A program made the translations under genes and the position numbers. A DNA stretch of 64,000 bases from Edaphochlamys debaryana (Eukaryota > Chlorophyta > Chlorophyceae > Chlamydomonadales): positions 1-64,000 of the forward strand of contig JAEHOE010000096.1 in the NCBI GenBank assembly GCA_016858145.1, given 5' to 3'. The notes under the pieces are model-generated. The model saw only the letters and a list, made by a program, of their open reading frames with translations, was not told where the DNA came from and made no database searches. Shown here piece by piece: positions 19,851-31,300 of this stretch. The number at the start of each line of letters is the position of its first letter. The first letter of the stretch is position 1.

Positions 19851-22800
19851 ATGGCTGCCGTCAGCACTCGACTAGCAGCCAGCGCGGCTCTGTTTCTGCT
19901 TCTGGCGCTTGCTTGTGCACCTCATACGTCGGCTCAGAGTGAGGACATTGTTTTGTGTGGGCGCGGGTCCGACTGCCTCGCGTTCATGCTTCCGCCGACC
20001 GACGATCTTCGAACGCGCCGCAGCCCTCCAGTGTGCCAACGCGACTGTGCAACCTCCGTGTGGCAACTATGTGCGTCTAGGGGCCTCCTGACCCAAGCGC
20101 CTAACATGCCCTCGACGGTCCGATCTCGGACCGTCGGGCACGCTTTGCCCCTCTTGCATGCCCCGCCGCCCGTGCCATACCCACTGTGCCACTCGCCTCC
20201 GTGTCCCCCCTCACGGCTGTAACGACAGACCGACCCTCTCCTGGCCGCCAGCTGCGTGAACACGGCCCTGAGCTACAAGTGCGTATGCAGGACCGCCGGC
20301 CGCAAGTGGAAAGGGGGCAGGTGCACTGGTGAGCCCTGCTGGCTGGTAACCGGGACCGGGACAGGGCGCAGTTATGCCTACCTGGCCGACGGAGCTCCGG
20401 TCATACTGCTGCGCCAACTGTTGGACATTTTGTCCGCTTAACCGCGTCCGGTTTAACCTGTCCATAACCTCCGCCACATCCTGTAAAATGCGTTATGCGC
20501 CGCAAACACGGACCCCTACCGTCCCGCCCGCCCCCCAAGACATCAATGGTACGGCGAGACGAGATCCAGGCTAGACGCACCTGTTTGGCGTTTGGTATAC
20601 CTATGTCCCCTCCAACACCCACTCAACTAATACAGCGCACCTCGTCCTCTGACCATACCGCTCGCTCTGCCCCCCACCCTGTTGCGTACGACCGCAGAGT
20701 GCCAGCTGAACAAGTGCAAGGGCAACTCCCGCTGCGTCAACAGTGCCACGGGATACACGTGAGTGAGCCCGGCTGGGCCCGATGGAGCCCAGCTCAAAGG
20801 GCCCGGATGGGTTTCACTGGAGAGGCAGCCGCCCATAGCCTTAGGCTCACGGCAATGGATAGGCTATTCACCGAGAGCGCCGCCGCACATTCCTCGGCGT
20901 TTACAATGAAGGACCCCCCTGGGGTCACAGCGCAGAACGCTGGGGCCAAGCGACCCACCTCACGGGCTTGCCCCCTGCAAGCCAGAACGCAAGTCCCTGT
21001 CATAACTTGCACTGACCACACTCAGGTCCCACCGCCGCACAGACCCCTCTGACCCATGCCCCGGCCACATTGCCTCTCCCCCGCGCTTCCTACCTACCTC
21101 CTCCCCCTTGTAATCTCTTTCTGTGTCTCGCCATGCTGACAGGTGCCTTTGCCCAGCGGGGTTTGCGTACAGCGGTAGCAATTGCGTTGGTGGGTTGAGG
21201 GAGACTTGGGTGTGGGCGGCAGGTTGATTGACCATGGACAAGGTGGCAGTCAGCAGAATGCCGCCTCAAGGCCCACAACTCCTTGTGCCTCAAGCGCGGG
21301 TGTTGCCGCTATTGCCGCCGAGCCTCGCAGATGTGAACGAGTGCACGCAGCCTGCCCTCAATCCCTGCAAGGGAAACTCATCCTGCATCAATGCAGTGAG
21401 TACGATCGACGCGATTGCGTTGCCGTACGGTGCGCTTGCTTGCATGGGCTCGCAGCGGTTCAGTTGAGCGTTGCCGGTGGATGTATGGGCTCATCAGTAA
21501 GTGTACACATCTGCCATGCTTTGCTATTGACGGGTACAGCCTTTGAATGAAGCCGCACACATGCCTTCCCCTAACTGTCTGTATGTATGCCCCTTGACCC
21601 CCGCTCGCTCACTCCATGCATGCAGCCGGTCTGGCCAATCTGTGCCTGCCCGTGAGTGGGGCAGGGCGAAGATGGTGTTGCGCGCGTGACAGGGAGAACC
21701 AGCCAGCCAGCCTGGCCGAGCGAGGGGGTAGTGAAACGGAGGGCAAGTCGGGGGTAGTCAGTGCTAGAAGGAGGATTACTGGTTCTGGGAGTAGTTCAGA
21801 AGCTGACGTGTCATCACTACAGAAACTTTGCCAGGCGTCCCGTCTTTCATTTCTCCCATCCCTCCCACATGCCCAGGGCCGGCTACTGGTACAACGGTAC
21901 AACTTGTGTTGACGTGGACGAGGTGATGAGCTGCTGGCTTGGCTGGCGCCACCGGTGGTAGGGACTCCTCGCAACATACAACACCTGCCCTGTCGTACTC
22001 CCTGGCCCGCCGCACACCCGGCAGTGCGACGACGCCCCCGGACCCTGCTACGGCAGCGGTGTGTGCTCGAACACATACGGATCCTACCGGTGAGGGGGCG
22101 GGGCAGGGCACTTCGGGAAGGGCGACCAGTCCCACTTCCTTTACCCCCCAACCTGGGCTGTGTGCCTCGGAACCGATCCAAGTGTGACACTTGGATGCTA
22201 CCGGTGCGGAGGACGCGGGTGCGGGGATGTATGGGAGTCCTGCCGTGCTACCGACTGGGGCTGCAGCTGCAGCCTGGTGGATGGGGGCCTTCCCCAGGGT
22301 TGCATAATACGCAATACGGCCCCCTCCTCGCTAATACGGCTTTATACGGCTCTAATACGGCGGCGCCCAGCCAAATTAATACGGCAGCGTACGGCAGCCC
22401 ATACTGCCGCCTTGTGCACGAGCAAATGCGCTCCGCGTTCACGTAGAAGCGCAGGGAACGCGTAGGGCATCGGCAACGGCGGAACGGACGGCTGAGCTGC
22501 CGACCGACGCCCCCCAGCACCCCAGCACCCCCCCCCCGCCGCCGGCCCCCGGCTGCCTGGCCGGTACCCCCGCGCCGCATGCCGTATTAATACGGCAGCG
22601 AGAGGCCGTATCCGTATTAACACGTATCCGTATCAATACGGGGACTGATACGTATTGGCAACCCTGGCCTTCCCCACCCCACAACTGCAAGCCCATGCCT
22701 AAGCCCATGCCTCACACCGATGTCGTAACCCCCCCGCCGCGCAGCTGCATCTGCCCTACCAAACCCACGTGGGTGTACGACGTCACTCGAAGGGACTGCA

Positions 22801-25800
22801 TCAGTGAGTGCCAGCCCACGTGCCCGTGGGTGGTATCCTCTACTCTGGCGTCTGGCCCCGCAAGCCGCAAGGGGGGTCGCTAGCGCAGCTAATGGGCCGA
22901 TACCCGATAGGCATAGTCCGATTGGCGGGTTCTGGAGGGCAGCGGCTGTCAGTATGTCGGCAGTCCACGTGCGTGCGGGCAAACCTGATGAACAGCTCCG
23001 GCCCTCCCCGAAGTCTCGACCCCTGGTCCTCTGGGGGTGCCTTTATCTTTTGAACCTGACACATCAGTGCGTGCCCTCTGACGCGCGCGCAGACCCCTGC
23101 TTGAACAACCCCTGCGGACCAAACGGCACCTGCACGGGAGCCCCCCTCGCCACAACCTCCTACAAGTATACCTGCACGGTACGCGTAGACTGTGGACAGC
23201 CCCTGTCCCCCGCCTAGTGCCCTCAATTTGGCACACCTGTGGTAAATAGTGAAGCACATTGGTGCCCGAGGTCACTCCCGCCCCATCCAAGCGCACAACC
23301 CTCGCCCTTCCCCCCCCCCCACACACACACCTCCCGCGCATCCTGCCGCACCTTTTGCGCCCATGAACGCCCCTGACCGGTGAATCAAATCCGCATTCAT
23401 TCATTCCTGTCTTCCGCAGTGTCCCTTCGGCTGGAGAGGGGGGTCGACCTGCACCAGTAAGGCAGGCGGGAATAGAGAGCACACGCGAATAGGCGCTAGG
23501 TTCTGAGGCAGCGGTCCTGACCCATACTGGGGCCTGCCGCCGGGTGCAAGCCGCCCTTGTATCACAAGTTTCGCCGAGGACGCTGGGCTCCCAAGCAAGG
23601 ACAGGTAGCAGCGGCCTGGGGAAGATAGCATTAGTGCTGCTGGGAATGGGCCCGGCTCGCGCCCTAGCCAGGGAGACAGGGGTAGGCAGGCGGCCGGGAG
23701 ATGAGACCTGCCAGCGTCTGAGGGGCGAGGGGAGGCAAGCGACGGAGAGGACCATGCATCAGTCAATGTTTCATTCAACAAGCAGTCCACCGGCAGGCAC
23801 AGAACTCATCAACACCCATACCTCCCCCTTGCCTGCCCCGCAGACCCCTGCTCGCCCATCAACCCTTGTGGATCAAACAGCACCTGCACATTAAGCCCAT
23901 TTGCCACAACCCCCTATAAGTATAATTGCACGGTGCGTGGCGGGGGAAGCCTTGTATGCATGTGCCCCCATTCATAGAACGCTTGGGGCCGGATTGCCAG
24001 GGCTCCGAGCCCTGGGCTAGTCGCCGCGACCCTGGTTCAGTTCAGCGGATCCGCCATGGAAGGCAATCATGAGCCAAGTGCGTGCGCATGCCGGCCTTTC
24101 CTCCCCGCAGTGTCTTTACGGCTGGCTTTCGGGCTTCACCTGCATAGGTGAGGGACGGAGTGAGAGAGGAATGAAAGGAAGGAGAGAGAAAGCGTGGGCG
24201 GGCGGGTGCCTGTCAACCGCCGTGCTTTCGCGCGCGATTCATTCACGTTGAGGCCAGACCGCTGGGCCCCCCGCCCAGCGCAGTGCGGCGCCTTCTGCAA
24301 AGTGGGGAACGCCAGTGCAAGGGGGTGGAAAGCATGAGTCATGCTGGGCTAGCTGGGCGCGGCCCCGGCTTGCGCCCTGGCGAGGGTTTGGCAGGCGGCA
24401 GGTTTAAGAGTCTTGCGGGCATAGCATCCGAGTCGGAGGGGTGAGGGTAGGCAAGCGATAGGGGCAGGCGGGGGCAGGGGGCAGTCCGTGCACGCAGATG
24501 GACGGACGTTGCCTTAAACGTTACCCCCAACTACGCACAAGGCACCGATAGATCAAACAGTCCCCAACTACTACCGCGAGCCATTACCAACAATATGTAC
24601 CCGGCCCTCTTGCCCGCCGCGCAGACCCCTGCCGCGCGTCCCCTTGCGGTCTCAAAAACGTCACCTGCACCCCTGACCCGACCAGCCCTTGGAACTACAA
24701 GTGCACGGTATGTACGTAGCTATCATATAGTGGCCGCGACTGCGAGTATTGCGAGATAGAGAAAGAGTTGGCGCTTGGGCTGATGTGCGTGCCACAGCAG
24801 TCAGTGACAGCTCTGCCCAGCGGGCCCTTCCTGTCCCTCTCTCTCATCCCCCACAGTGCCCCGCCAATACCAGCTTCCTGGATGGCACCTGCAGGGGTGA
24901 GTGAATTCTGAGTGGTAGCGTCCGGCCCCCGCCTGCCTTCCGCTGCCCCGCCTCGACCGCCCGGCCGCCGCGCGTGCCGTCGGTGCGTGTCAAATGCCAT
25001 GCATGTACAGCCACACTCACAGGGCTAACGCTGTCGGTCTCCTTCGCTGTCACCCACGCAAGCACCAAATCCCTCCCGCTTGTCCTGGCCTGCCTCAGCT
25101 GCTGCCTGGGGACCCAACCTCGCCCTCAACGCTTCAAGTTCTTGCAGCAGCCAGCAGAGCGACTACCCCTGCTCCAACGCCAACGACGCAAACCTCTATA
25201 CCACTTGGGTGAGTGGTTGCATCCCAGATGCAAATACAGCGTCGTCCTCGGGCCTGACTGCCCCCCTCCCTCCCGGGCTCCAATCCTTCCGCTCCCCTTG
25301 CAGGTCAGCACGACCTATACGGGACTCAATGACTTGTACCCAAGGTAAGGCGTGGAGGGACCACTGCTCTCTCGTTCTTGGGAGTGATTTCTATAATGGG
25401 GTTCAGAGGCGCAATTGCCCGGTGTGTACTGCCGGTATGCAGAGAGCTGTTCGCCATATACCTACCTCAGCCCCGTGTCCATGTGGACCGGCTAGTCAGC
25501 CGTTTTGGGTGCGTGCCACCAAGCCAACACGCGCGCGCGTCGGCCCCGCCCGGCCAACCCGGACCGTCGTACTGCCGTAAGAGATCGAAGGCCCAAACCT
25601 AATTACTCATGCTCTCACTCACCAGCAGCCAGCCACTCGCTCGAGCTTAGCTCAGCCGTCATTACCCCCCCACACACCCAACCCTGTCTGCCCGACCCCC
25701 AACTAACTAAAACCAACCGTTGACCGCCGCACCCTCGCCAGGGTGTCGCTCACCTTCTCATCGCGCCTCCGCTCGGTGTCTCGAGTGGTGGTCCGCTACA

Positions 25801-26331
25801 TGGCAGGGGATAAGAGCGCCTTCAAGGACAACTGCACCCTCGCCCTGACACACAAGTCTGGGGCTGCGAACCAGACCGCGAGCTTCTTACCCACCTCGAC
25901 CGTAAGTCACTTTGCGCAACCCACTAGACCCGGTGGCACCACGGTCGTTCTGCCATCCAGCCAGGACGGCCGCTGGAAGCTCTCGCTCGCTGACTCATGG
26001 CCACGCGGTGTCGTCGCATTCATCTACAACCCTCTTGCTGCCCAGCTAGCATTGCCGTGCAACCCACTCGAGACCTGCTGCAAGCCAGCTGGGCCTTGAA
26101 TGAATATGTGTATCTTATAACTTACCTTACAGCCCGGCCCCCGCCCCCCGCCGGCGTCCCCCCCCGCCGCCCTACCTGAATGTGTGCAAGCAGATCGCCC
26201 TGCCCTACCCCGCCAACCTCACCCTGACCTACGCGCCGCCGCTGGCCAACGTGACGCTCCTGGGTCTGACATGCAGCAGGGCGTACCAGGGCGCCTTCTG
26301 GATGGTGACCGAGGTTGAGGTCTACCGCTGA
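19851..26331 (+). CDS. EGF gene B: secreted seven-EGF protein with discoidin-like C-terminus
   Basis: Twenty exons: 19851-19938, 20024-20070, 20229-20328, 20698-20758, 21143-21189, 21331-21395, 21626-21651, 21877-21922, 22025-22089, 22745-22803, 23093-23178, 23420-23456, 23844-23932, 24111-24147, 24625-24707, 24857-24896, 25099-25208, 25304-25344, 25742-25901, 26194-26331 (TGA). All phases agree; 474 aa. Signal peptide 1-29 (LFLLLALACAPHTSAQ). Exons 2-10 correspond one to one with gene A and encode four EGF domains, including DVNEC and DVDEC calcium-binding starts. Exons 11-16 are three EGF modules of two exons each; the third (86-type + 40 nt) is the counterpart of gene A's single module and the first two (37-nt second exon) are extra. 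Residues 326-474 are the discoidin-like domain (NLALNAS ... SVSRVVVRYMAG ... TEVEVYR). Intron 9 contains a MITE. Confidence 0.85.
22295..22666. mobile_element. 372-bp hAT-like MITE in intron 9 of EGF gene B
   Basis: Ends are CAGGGTTGC...GCAACCCTG, perfect terminal inverted repeats, with CAATACG-type subterminal repeats (AATACGG occurs many times at both ends, in inverted orientation on the right). It is flanked by perfect 8-bp duplications GCCTTCCC at 22287-22294 and 22667-22674. An 8-bp duplication and CAGGG-type ends are hAT hallmarks. There is no ORF of note, so it is non-autonomous. Gene C has an uninterrupted counterpart at this point in its intron (GAGGGCCTTCAGTCTCCCGCC, about 31001-31021). 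Confidence 0.88.
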
Positions 26332-28399
26332 GACCCCTCAGCTCTTGCCGGGAACTGGGCGCCGCCCACATGGGGCTCCGCCGGCGGCTTGAGAGGGGAT
26401 GCAAGTAATGAAAGTAAAGTCTGCCATGGATGCTGAGGTCCGCGGGGTGAGGAGTGCAGACGGCGAGGGATGCTGGTTGGTGAAACAATCCAAGGTCTAT
26501 CTATGGTTGAGGGGCGGGGCCGTGGAATCGGGCGGGGGCCGGGCGGCGCGGGAATGAGTGCTTGAGGCGGGGTCCCTTGTCCTCATGCATGCCCTGTCGT
26601 ACCTGGAGGGGCCTGCAAGCTGTTGGGCAATCATGGGGTAAAGTTGCGTCGGAGCATGATGCTGTTGTGCCAGACTAATGTCGTACAGCAGACGCGCGCC
26701 ATGCTATCGCATGCAATCGATAGATGGGCTCCCGTCGCTTTGCTTGGGGGGCAGACCACGCACGGAGCCGCTGCTCCCACGTCGAAATTGAGGGGCGGCT
26801 CGATAGTGAAGACGAGGCGCTCGTGATGATGACACGAACGCAAAACCTTGCTAAGGGTAGAGAGCACCGCAGGGCGGGTGGGAAGGCGCGAAGGGGCAAA
26901 GGGTGCCGTTTATTCTTGCCACCCCCCTTATCGCCGACCGACCGAACCTCCTCGGGCATGTCCCCGTGTGGCCCCAACACTCTGTGTCTTCCCCCGGAAG
27001 ACGAGCGGGCACAGCAAGGGAGGGGCAGGAGGGGCGGGCTCACCCGCAGGGTGCTGTTCAGCCTTGGGGTGAGGGGCAGTCCTACGTGCTTGTATGCAGT
27101 GCGTGAAGCAGCCCCCATCAGACCCCACGCACCCTTAACACGATTGGCTCCTGGCGGGCCTGCGCGTGCCTTCACAAGACCTAAGTCGCCTGGGCCCCGG
27201 GGCCCGCCTGATGACGCCGCCATGTGATGCCCCAGCTCCTGCCGCCGGCAGTGAGCCCGGCGGGCGGGCTCGCTGTGGTCACACGCTCAGCGTCGCGTCA
27301 CGCGCAGGCTGCCAGCAGGCCGGAGGCCGAGTGTGGCCTGGCCCCTTCCTCTGCGCCCGGGCATCGGGGAACCGACCCTGCGCCACCCGGGCGGCCCTCT
27401 GTCCCATCGGTCTGTCTGTCGGTCTGCCTGAGTCGGGGGACCGACTCGGTCCCTACGGCGGGTCCGACCCTCCGTACGGTGGTGTGGCGTCCCCACACCT
27501 TATTATGGCCCCACTCCTCTGGCCATGTGAGGGACGGCGACAGCAGGACACATGGACAGGAGCATGGCCTGGTGAAGAGGCTGGAAGGCAGGTGTGACAG
27601 GGTGAGGAAAGGGCACTTACGGCAGGTATGGAGCGAGGCAGGGGAAGTATCATAGTACGGGTTGCATGCTTATATATGCATGCATGGGCAGCATCCGCTC
27701 GCTCGTCGTCAGCAGGCCCTCAGCCCACACTTCCTGCACGTATCATTACGGGAGGGAGGATGCTAGCGGGCTGCCAGTGCACAGCAGGGTTACGGCAACG
27801 CAAGGGAGCCACGGCAGCAGCGGGCGGGGCGGGCGGGGCGAGGAGTGATGAGTGCACATTTGGACGTTGGATTTGTCGAACGAGGCGAATAGTCGGTCAG
27901 CAGGGTCCGGGACTTCCAGCCAGCCTTGCCGGCTTCACACACGCCAACACGCCCTTTGACGGTGAGTAGAGAGAAGTCGCTAACACTTGACAACGGGCAA
28001 GCTGGTCGGACATCATCAACGGGGACATGCCCAGGATACCGCCGGCGAGGAGTGCCTGTCTCCACGAGTAAACACGATGTACTTGACACATATGCTTCAA
28101 GGCGTTACAAAAAGAGGCGAACTTCGTCCGAGTTCGGAGTCTGGGCTCGTCTCTGCTGTACCAACCGCTCGCGTTTCGGCGTCTCGATCGCATCAAAGTA
28201 GTGTTCAAAACAAGCGGACGTGTAGAAAGCACTCGAATACACTCATTAGCAGACAGCAGAGTGGCCCAGCAGGAGACCCGACGTTGACCGCGGCGGTTGC
28301 GCCCGCATAAGATTCACTGCGACTATTAATGAGGTTGGAGACACGCAGAAGGCAATTCGTTTGAAACTCTTCGGGGTTCGACACACCTAAAAAAGCGCG
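26332..28399 (+). other. Intergenic region between EGF genes B and C
   Basis: No gene supported. The left part matches the 3' flank of gene A (around 26580-26660), 27050-27300 matches the sequence right of the LINE, and 27868-28010 matches the gene B upstream region. The point equivalent to the LINE insertion (GGTGAGGGGCAGTCCT, about 27068-27083) is uninterrupted. Short hairpins such as GAGTCGG-GGGA-CCGACTC occur near 27430. The 146-bp satellite is absent. The last few hundred bases should contain the gene C promoter. Confidence 0.6.
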
Positions 28400-31300
28400 A
28401 TGGCAGTCACTCGGCTAGCAGCCAGCGCGGCTCTGTTGCTGCTTCTGGCGCTTGCCTGTGCACCTCATACATCGGCTCAGAGTAAGGACACTGTTTTGTG
28501 TGGGCACGGGTCCGACTGCCGAATGCTTCCGACCGACGACGACCTTCCAACGCCCGCAGCCCTCCAGTGTGCCAAAGCGACTGTGCAACCTCCGTGTGGC
28601 AACTATGTACGTGCCTGCGTGCGTCTGGGGGCGTCCTGTAACTACTAACCCAAGTGCCTAACACGCACGCCCTCGACCCGTCGGACCGGCCGAGCAGCAC
28701 GGTTTGCCCCTCTTGGCCCGCCGCCCGCCGTGCCATACCCACTGTGCCACTGGCCTCCGTTTCCCGCCGTCGCGGCTGTAACGACAGACCGACCCTCTTC
28801 TCGCCGCCGACTGCGTCAACACGCTTCTGAGCTACAAGTGCCTCTGCAGGACCGCCGGCCGCACGTGGAACGGTGACCGGTGCACTGGTGAGTCCCGGCG
28901 GTGACCTGGACGACATGCGGAAGGGCGCCGTACGTCATGCCAAACGAATCTGGCAGACGGTTTCTTCGGGCACACTGCGCACAACTTTCGAGCGCGTTTG
29001 TGCTTAGGTTGATTGCGCATAAACGTTAAACCCCGCCGCTCCACCCCCTCTTCAATCCCCGTGTCATGCGTTACGCGCCGCAACCATACATGTTCGGACC
29101 CCCACCGTTCCACCCGCCCCCCAAGACGTCAATGGTGCGTCGTCGCGGGGGCGAGACGGGATCCAGGCGCCCAGACAAACCTGTTTGGCGGTTGGTAACT
29201 AACGCCTCAACACCGCTCAATAACCCGCCCAACTAACCCGCGCACCAGCAAGCCCAGCCGTCCTCTGACCTTACCGCTCGCTCTGCCCGCCGCCCTGTTG
29301 CGTACGACCGCAGAGTGCCAGCTGAACAAGTGCAAGGGCAACTCCCGCTGCGTCAACAATGCCACGGGGTACACGTGAGTGGGCACGGCTGGGCCCGATG
29401 GGGCCCAGCTCAGAGGTCCCGGATGGGCCTCACTGGAGAGGCTGCCGCCGATAGGCTAGCTAGTCACCTGAGATAGAGCGCCACCACGCCCCTCTGACAC
29501 GCGCCCCGGCCGCAGTGCGTGTTCCCTGAGCCCCCACCTCCCCATGTCTGTATGTGTCTCTCGCACTACTCACAGGTGCACGTGCCCTGCGGGGTTTGAG
29601 TACAGCGGTTCGGCCTGCGTTGGTGGGTTGAGGGAGACTTGCCAAGTCGGTGCCGTGAGGGGCGTCTAGTTGACAATTGGCAAAGTTAACGGCACCAGTC
29701 ACTCACAATGCCTGCCAGTCATGCCGCCTTCAATTACAGATCTCCGTGTCCCCACCCACCCGCTATCGATCTGCATATACACGCCCCACCCTTGCCTCGC
29801 AGACGTGAACGAGTGCCTGCGGCCTGCCCTCAATCCATGCAAGGGAGGCTCGTCCTGCATTGATGCCGTGAGTGCGACGCGATTGCGTTGACGTGCCGTA
29901 CAGTAGTGCGTGCGCTTGCTTGCATGGCGGGGCTCGCAGCGGTCAAGCCGGGCTGTTAGTTGCCGGCGTATGGGCTCCGTAGAGCGTACAAATCTGCCGT
30001 GTAGTGCTACACGGTTAAGATCCTGTGAATCAAGCCGCACACACCCTTTCCCCTGACTTTATGCATGCCCCTTGATCCCCGCTCGCTCACTCCATGCATG
30101 CAGCCGGTCTGGCCCATCTGTTCCTGCCCGTGAGTGGCCGGGACACCCCGGCGGCCGGAGATGGTGTTGCCTGACAGGGGGACCCAGCCAGCCACCCTAC
30201 CTGGCCGAGGGGGTGGTGGAGCTGAGTTGGTGTTGTTGGTGCCAGTAGGCGTGCGCACTGCTCACGCAGCACGCCTGTCACCGCCCCGCCCTACCGGATC
30301 AGTGGTTCTGGGAGTAGTATAGAACGAAGCTGTAGAAGCTGACGTGTCATCACAACAGCAGAATTGCCAGCCTCCCCAACCCCTCATCCCTTCCATCCCT
30401 CCCATATGTTCAGGACTGGGTTGTGGTACAACGGCACGGCTTGTGTTGACGTGGACGAGGTGAGTTGGTTGCCTGGCTGGCGAAGCTGTCGGATAGCCGG
30501 TTGGGTGATAATAAGCAGCTAGTTAGTTGGTTGCTTGGCTGTGCGGTGTGTGTGCAGACAGACAGGGTATGTAGCAGGCAGGTTTCAAGAAGCTACTAGC
30601 CAGTAGCCGGAGGCGTACTTGGACCCCTGACGCACCCAAGCCAGGAGTCAGGTGGCGCATACCGCCCGTATGGTAGCGACTTCTCGCAACTTACAATACC
30701 TGCCCTGTCGTAATCCCCGGCCCGCGACACACCCGGCAGTGCGCCGACGGCCCCGGCCCCTGCTCTGGAAGCGGTGTGTGCTCCAACACATACGGATCCT
30801 ACCGGTGAGCGAGCGGGTGCACGGGCAGGGCACTTCGGGACGGGATACTGTCGCCCAGTCCCTCTTCATTCCTCGGAACCCCAACTAAGGCTGTGTGCCT
30901 CGAAACACTCGCCCGGGTCCTACCGGTGCCGGGTAGCGGGCGGCCGGGGGCGGGGGCGAGAGCCCTGCTACCGACTTGGGCCGCAGCCTGGTGCATGGGT
31001 GAGGGCCTTCAGTCTCCCGCCCCGCAACTTCAAACCCATGCCGCCTCGCTCGAGCCCATGCCTCACACCCATGCACTCACCCCCCCCCCCCCCCGCCCGC
31101 TACCCCCGCCGCGCAGCTGCATCTGCCCCAACAAACCCAATTGGGCGTACGACATCACTCAAAAGGAATGTTACGGTGGGTGCCATCCAGCCCACACGCC
31201 CGTGTATTGATAGCCACTTCAGCGAGGGGCCGAGAATGAAGCTTTACTCGTCCCGAACAGAAGTATCCTCTACTCTGGCGACTGGCCCCGCACGCCGCAA

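Noticed and set aside
22295..22666. Extra exon in the long intron 9 of EGF gene B
   Set aside because: The neighbouring exons correspond one to one with genes A and C, and the extra length is fully explained by the MITE.
27166..27655. Two overlapping 143-codon frames between EGF genes B and C
   Set aside because: Overlapping frames of similar length on GC-rich DNA. Part of the region matches the non-coding flank right of the LINE.
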